33,691 bases of DNA from Candidatus Poseidoniia archaeon (lineage in GTDB: Archaea > Thermoplasmatota > Poseidoniia > MGIII > CG-Epi1): assembly GCA_022449785.1 (NCBI GenBank), contig JAKURQ010000007.1, positions 1-33,691 on the forward strand. The letters are read 5' to 3'. Shown piece after piece: positions 16,509 through 26,238 of the stretch. The notes beneath the pieces are model-generated. The model worked only from the letters and a program-made list of their open reading frames with translations, was not told the origin of the DNA and made no database searches. The translations under genes and the position numbers were made by a program. The first letter of the stretch is position 1; every line of letters begins with the position of its first letter.

Positions 16509-19500
16509 GATCTACGCCAAATTGAGATTAAAGCCACAACTGAAATTATAGATACTAAATTCATGGCTGGAAGTATTGGTGATTCAGCAGATTGTTCACT
16601 AACTAATAATACAGTTATCTCCACTGAAACTGTGTCTGTACCTCCATTAGAATCCGAAACTATAAGTGTTATCAAATGAACGCCATCGCTCAAGAAACTT
16701 TCAGCAAAAAAGCTAGGCGTTGTAAAAAGCTCTCCGTCCAAATTACTTGACCAAGTAAAAAGCAAATCATCATCATCCATGTCAATGGAACCTTGAGATG
16801 AAAATTGAATGATTTGGTCACTATCAAATGTACTGCCTGTTTGAGGAGAATTAATAACTGCTACAGGATTATTATTCACTGGCTTATCAATAATTTTTAT
16901 GGTTAAACTATCTGCTGAGGAGGATCTAACACCTTCATCATCTTCTACATACAGTTCTACTGTATATTCACCAGGCTCCTCATAGTAATACTCTATCCAA
17001 GACTGTGCAATCCAATCTGTCTCTTTTGAATCACCAAAATTAAATTGATATTTAGTAACTTGCGAATCATCAGTAGATGTATTACCTGAGAAAATTAATT
17101 TTTCATTTACATATCTTTCGTCATAGTTCGACTTCAACGAAGCTGTAGGTCTTCGATTAGCACCATCATTAGTGACTTCTACTTCAACTGTGTATATTGA
17201 TGAATAGTTAAGTCCATCAAAAGAACGAGCCTCAATTGTGTAACGTCCGTTAAGTTCTGCACTGGTATTCCATGCCCATGCCCAATTCTGAAAACCATTG
17301 GCCCTTTGCCAATCATTTGGTGCTATTCTTACTTCTACTTTTTCAATATTATTATTATCACTAGCAGTACCCTTAACAACAACTAAGTCAGAAACGACCT
17401 CATTTTGATATGGTTCTGTTATAAAAACAATTGGAAGCTGAGAATCTATAAAACTGCCAACCTGAACTTGAACCTGAGATTCATGATTTGATTCATCCTC
17501 ATCCTGCGGACTAATCTCAGTAATTTTTACACCTATTTCATGAAGGCCTTCTTCAGCAATCCATTTGGACTGAACATTAACTGCTTCATTTGAATCCAAC
17601 TTTTCCGAAGAAGAAATTGTTTGATAAATTTCATCATCATTATAAAATTCAACATTAAACTTCTTAGCAGGACCTGGTCCTTGATTAACTATTCTTGCAG
17701 TCACTGACACTTCTTGACCTTCAGATATTGAAGTGGGCAATAATATTTCCTCGATAAATAAGTCTGGGAGATCAGTAAAGGAAGAAACTGTGATTTCTTG
17801 GGATTGCGCTTGCATATCATTTAGGAAATAATCTACACTTACATCTATAGTATCATCAAAATTAGGTGCTTCAATATCAAATTTAAATTCTGGAAAACTA
17901 GTTACAATCGTTCCTGAACTTAATTGTGCACTATAGTTGAAACTTGCTTCAATGACCCATTGACCATCTATCTCTGAGACTAATTTTAATCCTGTATCTG
18001 CCTCTACACCACTTCCTTCATTTGCATCAACAGAAAACTTTGATGGTTTTGGCCAAGAACTTGAATATTTTGCAACAATCCTAATTTCATCAGGTATTTG
18101 GCTTCCTGTGACAAAATTCTGAATAGTCCCACCATCCTTTCCCCTGTTTGTGTACTCAGTCATTGTGTATTCCATTGAAGCTGTAAATGTTTCATTTGTT
18201 TGTGTTTGGATACCTAAAACTCCCTCTAATTCAGTAGAGGATAAGTCTTGAGAACGTGAAACTGCACCAACCAATTCTACTGTTCCCCAACCGTAACAAT
18301 TGTTAGGTGTGTATAATTCTCCACAGTCTACGTCTAGAGGGATTTTATGATCACTAGTTTCTCTTAGAATTTGCTTAACATAATCTGTGTCTGAAGTAGG
18401 GGCAACATCTGGATTTGCCTGAATCATTAATGCGGCAACGCCTGCAACATGAGGTGTAGCCATTGATGTTCCAGAATAGGAAACATAACCATCACCGGAA
18501 CCTGCACGTGCTGACATTATAGCCCCTCCTGGAGCCATGACATCTGGTTTTAGCCTTCCATCACCTGTAGGTCCTCTAGAGGAGTAAATCTCTCTATTAT
18601 GATCATCATTGACTGAACCTACTGTTATTGCCTTAACACTGTCACCAGGATATGATGCAGATGCAGGATGCGCTGCAATACCTAGGTTACCATTACCAAT
18701 AGCGACTACAGTGACTATACCAGCCTCAACAGCAACATCAAGTGCTTGTGAAATTGATGAATCTCCATTGTTTGTAGCGCCTGGAATTACAATTGGACCT
18801 CCTAAAGAGAGGGACATTACATCTATAGAGAATCTTTCTTTGTTTGCTATAGTCCAATCAACAGCCCTTAGCAAATCTCCTTCATCTCCTGAACCCCCAT
18901 CTAAAGCAATAACACCAACCAAATTTGCTTGAGGTGCAACACCTGCATAATTTCCACTAGGACCACCAGTGCCTGCTGCAATCCCTGCACAATGTGTTCC
19001 ATGACTTCCTGAATCATGGGGCTGTTCATCTGGATATTCTTTATCTGTATTAGCGTTATAAAATGCCAACATACCGTCTGAATCAACGGCAATCTTTGGA
19101 TCATCTGTATCGGGATTATCATCTAAATCATCTAATGATTCATGATTGAAATCAACTCCAGTATCTAATATTGCAATAGTAGTATCTTCACCCCTAAAAC
19201 CAAACTGATTCCAAATCACATCTGTCCCTATTGAATCAATACTATTATCCAATGATGGATAAAACAAAACATCTGCTTCTAGCCAAGTTAACTCTGGTAA
19301 ATATGTTACCTCAGGAACTTTCTCTATGGAAATAACAAAACACACCGTATTGAATCTAGGAAAACTCGAAGTTATTTCACCTCCTAATTGTTGAATAAAA
19401 TAGTGGTGGTTGTCATTCAAAGCTTCAACTTGGGCTACTAAATTTATTTTTCCTTCCTCAGCAGGTGCTAAACCTAATTCATCAGCTCTTTCAGGATTTT

Positions 19501-19642
19501 GATATACTAATTGCAGTCTTATATCAACTAAATGTATGTTTTCTAAAGGTATAATCTCGGGCTCTTCTGCTGTTTGGACAAGTGGACTAAATATTGTTGT
19601 CAAGAAAATTGCAGATATCAAATAGTAGAGGGGACGAGTCAC
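16505..19642 (-). CDS. Secreted subtilisin-like (S8) serine protease with CARDB/PKD-type domains and C-terminal TM tail
   Basis: Catalytic motifs [52 protein letters not shown]-like region [11 protein letters not shown]...[23 protein letters not shown] start. Confidence 0.93.
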   Translation of the reverse strand: MTRPLYYLISAIFLTTIFSPLVQTAEEPEIIPLENIHLVDIRLQLVYQNPERADELGLAPAEEGKINLVAQVEALNDNHHYFIQQLGGEITSSFPRFNTVCFVISIEKVPEVTYLPELTWLEADVLFYPSLDNSIDSIGTDVIWNQFGFRGEDTTIAILDTGVDFNHESLDDLDDNPDTDDPKIAVDSDGMLAFYNANTDKEYPDEQPHDSGSHGTHCAGIAAGTGGPSGNYAGVAPQANLVGVIALDGGSGDEGDLLRAVDWTIANKERFSIDVMSLSLGGPIVIPGATNNGDSSISQALDVAVEAGIVTVVAIGNGNLGIAAHPASASYPGDSVKAITVGSVNDDHNREIYSSRGPTGDGRLKPDVMAPGGAIMSARAGSGDGYVSYSGTSMATPHVAGVAALMIQANPDVAPTSDTDYVKQILRETSDHKIPLDVDCGELYTPNNCYGWGTVELVGAVSRSQDLSSTELEGVLGIQTQTNETFTASMEYTMTEYTNRGKDGGTIQNFVTGSQIPDEIRIVAKYSSSWPKPSKFSVDANEGSGVEADTGLKLVSEIDGQWVIEASFNYSAQLSSGTIVTSFPEFKFDIEAPNFDDTIDVSVDYFLNDMQAQSQEITVSSFTDLPDLFIEEILLPTSISEGQEVSVTARIVNQGPGPAKKFNVEFYNDDEIYQTISSSEKLDSNEAVNVQSKWIAEEGLHEIGVKITEISPQDEDESNHESQVQVQVGSFIDSQLPIVFITEPYQNEVVSDLVVVKGTASDNNNIEKVEVRIAPNDWQRANGFQNWAWAWNTSAELNGRYTIEARSFDGLNYSSIYTVEVEVTNDGANRRPTASLKSNYDERYVNEKLIFSGNTSTDDSQVTKYQFNFGDSKETDWIAQSWIEYYYEEPGEYTVELYVEDDEGVRSSSADSLTIKIIDKPVNNNPVAVINSPQTGSTFDSDQIIQFSSQGSIDMDDDDLLFTWSSNLDGELFTTPSFFAESFLSDGVHLITLIVSDSNGGTDTVSVEITVLLVSEQSAESPILPAMNLVSIISVVALISIWRRS

Positions 19643-19673
19643 AACTTCTCACTGCGGTTGCATTAAAAGAATA

Positions 19674-19749
19674 TGGCGCCCAGACCGGGATTCGAACCCG
19701 GGTTTGAAGCTCCGCAGGCTTCTGTGATTCCAAGCTACACCATCCGGGC
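19674..19749 (-). tRNA. tRNA-Arg (anticodon GCG), 3' CCA encoded, no intron
   Basis: Reverse complement GCCCGGATGGTGTAGCTTGGAATCACAGAAGCCTGCGGAGCTTCAAACCCGGGTTCGAATCCCGGTCTGGGCGCCA folds: acceptor GCCCGGA/TCTGGGC, anticodon stem GAAGC/GCTTC with loop CTGCGGA, T arm CCGGG-TTCGAAT-CCCGG, G73, CCA. Confidence 0.92.
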
Positions 19750-19825
19750 GCAACTGCGCACTAACGGCCTCTCTTAAAGACTGACATAACAGTAGAATTT
19801 CTTATACGGGCTTCTTTTCCGAACC

Positions 19826-20287
19826 ATGGCACAAGTAGTTATTGTAATGGGGTCTGCAACAGATAGGCCCACTGCACAGAAAGCTGAAAAGATATTGGAA
19901 AAATTCAATATAACATACGAGACATTTGTAGCGTCTGCACATCGGACGCCCGATAGAGTAGTGGAAATTGTTAGAAATTCTGGAGCTGATGTCTTTATTG
20001 CATTAGCAGGGCTTTCAGCTGCTTTACCTGGTGTAGTAGCTGCACATACCTTGAAACCAGTAATAGGTGTTCCATGTGCTTCTAGTAGTTCACCAGCAAA
20101 TTTAGATTCTTTACTGTCCGTTGTCCAAATGCCACCTGGTGTACCTGTGGGTGGTGTCGGAATAGGAAGAGGAGAGAATGCAGCCTTACTAACTGCAAGA
20201 ATAATAGGCGTCTCTAATGAAGCAATTGCCAATTCATTAGAGGATTATAGAAAAGAATTAGAACAAAAGACACTAGATTCAAACTAA
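19826..20287 (+). CDS. purE: 5-(carboxyamino)imidazole ribonucleotide mutase
   Basis: VVIVMGSATDRPTAQKAEKIL, VASAHRTPDRV, FIALAGLSAALPGVVAAHTLKPVIGVPC, SVVQMPPGVPVGGVGIGRGENAALL. Confidence 0.95.
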   Translation: MAQVVIVMGSATDRPTAQKAEKILEKFNITYETFVASAHRTPDRVVEIVRNSGADVFIALAGLSAALPGVVAAHTLKPVIGVPCASSSSPANLDSLLSVVQMPPGVPVGGVGIGRGENAALLTARIIGVSNEAIANSLEDYRKELEQKTLDSN

Positions 20288-20664
20288 CTTTTTTGATTCT
20301 CAAACTTATGTCTAGAAATTGATCCGCAAGTCAAACAGGTAATCGTTTTCCACCCTTTTGAAGAAATACGATTCTTCGAATTCTCAGAATCAAAAAAAGA
20401 ATTGCATTTCCTACAAATTTGTAACCGTTGCTCTTTTGTTAATCTCTGATTATATCTTTTACTTATTAGTAAAGCTAATTCAACAAATCTCTTAGATTGT
20501 TCATGTTCTTTATCATGTGAACTTTTTCTCGCTAAATTCAGCAACTTGTCAATCCTGTCTCTTGCAATTTTTTCTTGACTCTTGGTCCTGCGTCCAGTTC
20601 TTCTTGGCACAATAGGGCCATTAGTTGCTTTTTTTAACACCCTCCTCTGCCAACGTATTAGCAT
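20284..20664 (-). CDS. rnp4: Ribonuclease P protein component 4 (Rpp21/Rpr2 family)
   Basis: ARDRIDKLLNLARKSSHDKEHEQSKRFVELALLISKRYNQRL plus CRKC...CLTCGSISRHKF zinc motif. Start placed at MLIRWQRRV because a TATA-like AAATATAAT lies at about 20700-20709, inside the longer ORF. Confidence 0.85.
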   Translation of the reverse strand: MLIRWQRRVLKKATNGPIVPRRTGRRTKSQEKIARDRIDKLLNLARKSSHDKEHEQSKRFVELALLISKRYNQRLTKEQRLQICRKCNSFFDSENSKNRISSKGWKTITCLTCGSISRHKFENQKS

Positions 20665-21385
20665 GTTAAGTGACCACTTCACGTGGGGAACGCCTTGGGA
20701 ATTATATTTCCACATACTAATTTTCATACCAATTCTACAGAGACTTATATTTTTAGGAGAACCTGCTTTAAAGGCAATACAAATCCATGGACACCATCTA
20801 AAATGGCTGTTTGAAAGGCTAAAAGAAATTCCAAAAGGGTACTCAATCGCAGCAAAATTTACAGTAGGACTATTGGTACCTGCAACAATTGCATTGATGC
20901 GCTTCGTAATTTTTGAGCCAGTAGATGGAGTTGTTGAAGTTTTTGGACAAACACTAAGGCCACCAGACTGGGATAAAACTCCTCAATGGCAAATCATTGC
21001 AATAGTTGTATTTTTTGTAGGTCATACATACTTAGACTGGAGACGTGTATGGGACACAAGAAATTTAGCAATAAAGATGATAAAAATTGATGTAGGAAGA
21101 TACAGGCCAATGGTTGATAGGATGCTGCAAATGGGTGATTGGCTCAAAGGTAATGAAGAAAAAGGAAAAGACGCTCTACCGCATGAAAGAGTGGCAAGAT
21201 TCGTAGGCTTCTTTGCAGGAAAACTTAGGGACACAACAAATACTGTTGTAGATAAAGTAATGGAAATGCCAAATAATTTTGCAGGAAGATGGATGGTCAT
21301 AAACGTAGCTTTTGGGATGGCATTCCATTTGCTACCAATTGCATTTATGTTCTTCCTGACTGCAACTTATAATTATAATTTCTAA
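20663..21385 (+). CDS. Uncharacterised multi-spanning membrane protein
   Basis: MLSDHFTWGTPWELYFHILIFIPILQRLIF..., several hydrophobic segments; no family recognised. Confidence 0.7.
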   Translation: MLSDHFTWGTPWELYFHILIFIPILQRLIFLGEPALKAIQIHGHHLKWLFERLKEIPKGYSIAAKFTVGLLVPATIALMRFVIFEPVDGVVEVFGQTLRPPDWDKTPQWQIIAIVVFFVGHTYLDWRRVWDTRNLAIKMIKIDVGRYRPMVDRMLQMGDWLKGNEEKGKDALPHERVARFVGFFAGKLRDTTNTVVDKVMEMPNNFAGRWMVINVAFGMAFHLLPIAFMFFLTATYNYNF

Positions 21386-21946
21386 CTACAAATTATCAAT
21401 AATTTTTCTTATTTTATTCTTAAGTTCTGATAAAGAACCACTGTTATCAATATGATAGTCTGCTTCATTGATTGTTGCAAATATTTGCTGCTTATTTGGG
21501 TCAGAACTACGTTCCTCCAATTTTTCTTGGGCTAAAAATTCTTCCCATGATGAACTGTCACCTGCACGATTTCTTTGCTTCAAACGTTCATATCGTATTT
21601 CAGGCCTGGCATCAACTGAAATTAAACTGAAATTGTGATTCTCATATTCTCTTCTAAGTGATTTAACTTCTAGAGGATTACGTATAGAATCAACAATGTG
21701 ATTTTCAAGTGAAGTAAGATTAGAAATCATCAAATCGGCCAGAATACCTGGACCACCTTCCTCTCTAAGGCTATTACCAATCATTATCAAATTATCACGA
21801 CTTTCCTCTAAATTTCTCCTTTTAAGTTCATCTCTTAATGTGTCGGAAAGAGAGTGGTAAACAAATGATGACTCCTTCAGAAATGAAGCAACTGTTCCCT
21901 TGCCAGATGCATTTCGACCAGTTAATCCTATTATATGATATGTCAA
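21386..21946 (-). CDS. P-loop kinase, dephospho-CoA kinase / nucleotide kinase-like
   Basis: IIGLTGRNASGKGTVASFL Walker A, VDSIRNPLEVKSLR, RYERLKQRNRAGD. Likely TTG start at 21946 with SD GAGG upstream. Confidence 0.75.
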   Translation of the reverse strand: MTYHIIGLTGRNASGKGTVASFLKESSFVYHSLSDTLRDELKRRNLEESRDNLIMIGNSLREEGGPGILADLMISNLTSLENHIVDSIRNPLEVKSLRREYENHNFSLISVDARPEIRYERLKQRNRAGDSSSWEEFLAQEKLEERSSDPNKQQIFATINEADYHIDNSGSLSELKNKIRKIIDNL

Positions 21947-21956
21947 GATTATATCC

Positions 21957-23672
21957 TCAGAAATCAGAGCCTTCTCGATACTCACCAAAGACACCACGTA
22001 ATACATCACACATTTCACCCAAAGTTGCTTTGGCTTTGGCAGCTTCAATGAAATGTGGCATTAGATTATCGTCACCTTCTGCAGCCTTTTCAATTGCACT
22101 AAGAGCTGCTGAATGTTTAGCAGCATCACGATTCTTACGCAGATTTTTCAATCTCTCACACTGCCTTTCAAATCCTTTTGGATCCATTTCTAGGATAGGA
22201 ATCTCAACATTTTCATCTGAAGTATACTGATTAACTCCTACCACTACCCTTTCGTTGTTATCTATCTCCTGCTGATAACGATAAGATGCAGCAGCTATCT
22301 CTTTTTGGAAAAATCCTTTCTCAATGGCTGGAACTACTCCACCTAAAGAATCAATACGATCGAAATAATCTCTAGCTTGTCTTTCCATATCGTCAGTAAG
22401 CCATTCTAAGTAGTAACTACCACCTAAAGGATCTATGACATTAGCCACACCAGATTCATGAGCTATGACCTGCTGTGTCCTCAAGGCAATTTGAACAGCC
22501 TTTTCAGAAGGAAGGGCCAAAGCCTCGTCCATTGAATCTGTATGAAGTGACTGAGTACCTCCCAAAACACCAGCCATCGCTTGAATTGCAACTCTTACTA
22601 TATTGATTTCAGGTTGTTGAGCTGTTAAACTACAGCCTGCTGTTTGTGTATGGAAACGAAGAGTCCAACTTCTTGGATCTTTAGCTCCATACTTATCTTT
22701 CATATCTCTAGCCCAAATTCTTCTTGCTGCACGGTATTTGGCTATTTCTTCGAAGAAATCATTATGTGCATTAAAGAAGAAACTAAACCTAGGAGCAAAT
22801 TGATCAATATTCAAGCCCCTCTCAATTGCCCAGTCAGCATATGCATAACCATCTGCAAGAGTAAAAGCCAACTCTTGAACTGCTGTTGAACCTGCTTCTC
22901 TTATATGATAACCAGAAATAGAAATTGTATTCCATTTAGGCATATATTTAGTACCATATTCAACTGTGTCTGTAACTAGTCTCATTGAGGGAAGAGGTGG
23001 AAAAATATATTCTTTCTGAGCAATATATTCCTTAAGAATATCATTCTGTATTGTTCCTCCTAAATTGGCTTTAGGAATACCGCGATTTTCTGCATTTGCA
23101 ATATACATTGCCCAAGTCATAGCTGCCGGTGAATTAATTGTCATAGAAGTTGTGACTTTATCCAAAGGAATTTTATCAAACAGAATTGACATATCTTCTA
23201 AACTACTAACACCTACACCACATTCTCCAAATTCTCCTGCTGCCATTGGTGAATCGCTATCATAACCATATAGTGTTGGTAAATCAAATGCAGTGCTAAG
23301 GCCTGTCTGACCCTGCTCAAGAAGATACTTGAAACGCGCATTAGTTTCTTCAGCCGAACCAAAACCTGCAAACATTCGCATTGTCCAAAGTCTTCCTCTG
23401 TACATTGTTGAATGAATTCCTCGCGTATATGGAAATTCACCTGGATAGGAAATATCTCTTTGAAAATCTATATGGGAAGTATCTAAGGGAGTATACAATC
23501 TATCTACTTTCTGACTAGAAGTTGTAATGAATTCTTTCATTCTCTCAGGATTCTTTTCCAGAGATGGTTTCAGAACTTCTTCCTTCCACTTATCATATGC
23601 TTTTTGATAATCTGTAGTCTTATGAAAATCTGATTTATTGATATCTTTTGTATCGTTACCTTCGTTAGGCAT
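21957..23672 (-). CDS. Methylmalonyl-CoA mutase large (catalytic) subunit
   Basis: [113 protein letters not shown]. Confidence 0.95.
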   Translation of the reverse strand: MPNEGNDTKDINKSDFHKTTDYQKAYDKWKEEVLKPSLEKNPERMKEFITTSSQKVDRLYTPLDTSHIDFQRDISYPGEFPYTRGIHSTMYRGRLWTMRMFAGFGSAEETNARFKYLLEQGQTGLSTAFDLPTLYGYDSDSPMAAGEFGECGVGVSSLEDMSILFDKIPLDKVTTSMTINSPAAMTWAMYIANAENRGIPKANLGGTIQNDILKEYIAQKEYIFPPLPSMRLVTDTVEYGTKYMPKWNTISISGYHIREAGSTAVQELAFTLADGYAYADWAIERGLNIDQFAPRFSFFFNAHNDFFEEIAKYRAARRIWARDMKDKYGAKDPRSWTLRFHTQTAGCSLTAQQPEINIVRVAIQAMAGVLGGTQSLHTDSMDEALALPSEKAVQIALRTQQVIAHESGVANVIDPLGGSYYLEWLTDDMERQARDYFDRIDSLGGVVPAIEKGFFQKEIAAASYRYQQEIDNNERVVVGVNQYTSDENVEIPILEMDPKGFERQCERLKNLRKNRDAAKHSAALSAIEKAAEGDDNLMPHFIEAAKAKATLGEMCDVLRGVFGEYREGSDF

Positions 23673-23718
23673 TGATTGCGAACATTACCTGTAAATAAGG
23701 ATTTACCACAACCGTGAA

Positions 23719-23727
23719 CTATATATT
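23719..23727 (+). promoter_or_regulatory. TATA box of the RNase P RNA gene
   Basis: CTATATATT about 26 nt upstream of the RNA 5' end inferred from P1. Confidence 0.6.
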
Positions 23728-23748
23728 CTATGTAAAAATAATTGATTA

Positions 23749-24045
23749 GTCAGGAGATGGAGGGCGACCGACGGTCTTAGGCTGAGGAAAGTCCCCTCTC
23801 CATGAGCAAAGCAGCCGCAAGGGGCCCGAGAGGGTCGGCACTGAAACAGAAACGACACAGCCCCATCATATGGAATGATCGTCTAGGACGTGACGTCGAT
23901 GGAGGATTTGGTGAAACGAACATCCCTGCTGGAGCAATTCCAAGTAACCGCATCGACCTGCTCGGGAGCGGTAGGTAGGAAGCATAGCTAAATGTCGCCA
24001 ACCGTTTTTCGGTTAACAGAAAGGGGCTTACTCCCATCACCTGAC
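23749..24045 (+). ncRNA. rnpB: RNase P RNA (archaeal type A-like)
   Basis: P1 helix GTCAGGAGATGG / CCATCACCTGAC closes the molecule; CR-I GAGGAAAGTCC (23784-23794); CR-V ACAGAAAGGGGCTTA (24016-24030). Confidence 0.95.
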
Positions 24046-24103
24046 AAATATATATTTTCCCGAGGATAGCTATATAAAGAGGCCTTACTCCGCGGCGAAC
24101 ATA

Positions 24104-24232
24104 ATGGCAGCAGACTATTCTGAAGAACCAAAATGCACGCAAAAAGGGACTGGATGGGTCACGTTTGACACTAGTCCTAGACCTCGAAAAAAGAAAATGA
24201 TAAGAAAAGTAATTCGCAAAATGAAACTTTAG
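24104..24232 (+). CDS. Putative 42-aa basic small protein
   Basis: MAADYSEEPKCTQKGTGWVTFDTSPRPRKKKMIRKVIRKMKL; TATATAAAG at 24071-24079 about 27 nt upstream fits a leaderless archaeal promoter. Absent from the ORF track because of length. Confidence 0.6.
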   Translation: MAADYSEEPKCTQKGTGWVTFDTSPRPRKKKMIRKVIRKMKL

Positions 24233-24233
24233 A

Positions 24234-24980
24234 TTACAGTTTACCCTGCTTCATAAGATTCAAATCATCAAGGTCGTAGCTGTCAAAATTATTTGGTGGT
24301 TCTCCATCAATCTGATTAGCTATATCTTGACTTTCAATAGCCCAATACATAACTGATTCTTCATTGTTCGAATGGTGAGGGTGCTGAGGATCCTCATGAT
24401 CATGAGGTGATTGATATCCATTGTTTACTAACCCTAGTAAATGACCAAATTCATGAACAATTACTGATTTTTCAATATCTTTGGCTGAAATAAGTAAAAA
24501 AGCAGCATCTTCGATTTTTTCTTTAAACATAACAAATGAAGTGCCTGAATAAGCTAAACCCAAAGTTTGATCGTTATCTTTGTACTCTCCATTGAGGTAC
24601 AAAATATGAATAACAAAAGTGTTGCCACTCTTAAAACGAGAACGTTCCTCATTCTCTATTTCTAATATCTCTTCAAGTGTGTAACTATTTTGAGTGCTGC
24701 CAAAACTATTCTGGCTAACAGTAACTGTTGATTTATCTGTGACTTCTTTTATTCTTTGTTTTAGAAGGTTTAATGCATCTGAATCAGGTGAATTACCAGT
24801 TACATAATTAATCTCAAGGTGAATCGTTGAATATTCATTTGCTCTTAATATTTCATATCTGCATTGACCAGTGATATTATCACAACTAACGAGGTCATCC
24901 TTTAGGCTATCCAAACATCCGGGTGTGGCCAAAACCAGCATAATAGTGATGACCAATAATTTCTGCATATTTGTATACAA
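24234..24980 (-). CDS. Lipoprotein zinc metallopeptidase (metzincin-like)
   Basis: Lipobox LATPGC after N-terminal hydrophobic segment; VIVHEFGHLLGLVN zincin motif; downstream ESVMYWA Met-turn-like segment. Confidence 0.8.
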   Translation of the reverse strand: MYTNMQKLLVITIMLVLATPGCLDSLKDDLVSCDNITGQCRYEILRANEYSTIHLEINYVTGNSPDSDALNLLKQRIKEVTDKSTVTVSQNSFGSTQNSYTLEEILEIENEERSRFKSGNTFVIHILYLNGEYKDNDQTLGLAYSGTSFVMFKEKIEDAAFLLISAKDIEKSVIVHEFGHLLGLVNNGYQSPHDHEDPQHPHHSNNEESVMYWAIESQDIANQIDGEPPNNFDSYDLDDLNLMKQGKL

Positions 24981-25013
24981 AATGGCTTAATTAAAAAGTT
25001 ACCAGCACCATAC

Positions 25014-25613
25014 TCAATAAAGAGGACCTAAAATTAATCTTGGATCTGGATAACTCTGTAATGCCTGTAACCTGTCTTCAGAAGAAACAACACCTGGTAA
25101 ATCATGTGTTTCCGGTTCTATCAAGGACAATTGAAAATGAAGATGTGGTTCCCAACCTCCATTCTCAGCTTCAGGACCAAACCAAGCGATAGTCTCACCC
25201 CTCTGAATTTTTTGGCCTATTGATTTATCAACTATAGACTCTGAACTTAAGTGTCCATATAATGCCCAAATATTAATTCCAGATATCTTATGGGCAGTAA
25301 TTACTACATAGCCATAATCTCCAGGCTCTGGATTATAGCCAAAATGTGTGATTTTCCCGTCTGTGAAAGCCATACAAGGTGTTCCAATAGGTCCATTAAT
25401 ATCAATTCCAACATGAATATTTCGAATTCCCTCAAAAATAGGTGTTGTGTACATTCCAGGTCTAACTTCATCATATCTCCCTATGCTAAACTCAGTTTTC
25501 GAAGGAACCCAAGGATTTACACTGAGATCTAAAACATCATAGCTATCTGGTAATTCAACAACTGGATGATAATCATTGTTTTTCCAATCCAAAATTGATT
25601 CAATATCTTTCAA
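25014..25613 (-). CDS. M23 (LytM-type) metallopeptidase-like protein without signal peptide
   Basis: HVGIDINGPIGTPCMAFTDGKI, WALYGHLS, WEPHLHFQLS; TTG start preceded by SD GAGGTG; overlaps birA end. Confidence 0.8.
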   Translation of the reverse strand: MKDIESILDWKNNDYHPVVELPDSYDVLDLSVNPWVPSKTEFSIGRYDEVRPGMYTTPIFEGIRNIHVGIDINGPIGTPCMAFTDGKITHFGYNPEPGDYGYVVITAHKISGINIWALYGHLSSESIVDKSIGQKIQRGETIAWFGPEAENGGWEPHLHFQLSLIEPETHDLPGVVSSEDRLQALQSYPDPRLILGPLY

Positions 25614-26238
25614 GATGCACCTCTTCTGAATACAAATTCAATTCTTTATCATTTGATTCAACAACCAAAGAACCATCCAAAGCGATAGATTTTACAATGC
25701 CAGATGAACCTTCCCAAAAAACTTCCTTATCGATTAGACAGTCATATTCAATGAAATTTTCTATTATCTCTTCTGAGGTCAAAGATGACTTCATATCGAA
25801 ATTATACAAAAATGATGCCAAAAAGAAAGATTTATCAATTGATATATTATTAGAAATAAGATTTGTGGAATTATCAATATCTGGCTTATTTTCAAAGTTA
25901 ATGCCAATTCCAATAATGCTAAAGTCTCCAAAATCCTCACATAGTATTCCTCCTAATTTCTTCCCTTGTAAAATAATGTCATTGGGCCATTTAAGATTCA
26001 AACCTTTGCAGTCTTTCTCTAAGACATTCATTATACTTATTCCCACTATAAATGGTAAAAGTTTATGATTAGAAGAAACTGTTGAAAGATAAAACCCTCC
26101 TATCTGAGACTCCCAAGTATTACCACGACGTCCTTTTCCTTTTGACTGCTTTATTGCTATGATAGTATCATCTACTTCAGAATAATACTTTGCTAACCAA
26201 TCATTAGTTGAAGATATATTATCTACAATGTGTATCAA
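25600..26238 (-). CDS. birA: Biotin--[acetyl-CoA-carboxylase] ligase
   Basis: STNDWLAKYY, KQSKGKGRRGNTWESQIGGFYLS, LKWPNDIILQGKKLGGILCE, IGIGINFENKP. Confidence 0.93.
   Translation of the reverse strand: MIHIVDNISSTNDWLAKYYSEVDDTIIAIKQSKGKGRRGNTWESQIGGFYLSTVSSNHKLLPFIVGISIMNVLEKDCKGLNLKWPNDIILQGKKLGGILCEDFGDFSIIGIGINFENKPDIDNSTNLISNNISIDKSFFLASFLYNFDMKSSLTSEEIIENFIEYDCLIDKEVFWEGSSGIVKSIALDGSLVVESNDKELNLYSEEVHLERY

Noticed and set aside
19826-20232. Minus-strand ORF 19774..20232 opposite purE
   Set aside because: purE is unambiguous on the plus strand; the antisense frame is a by-product.
23777-24142. 121-aa minus-strand ORF
   Set aside because: Lies antisense to RNase P RNA, whose conserved motifs and P1 helix explain the sequence.
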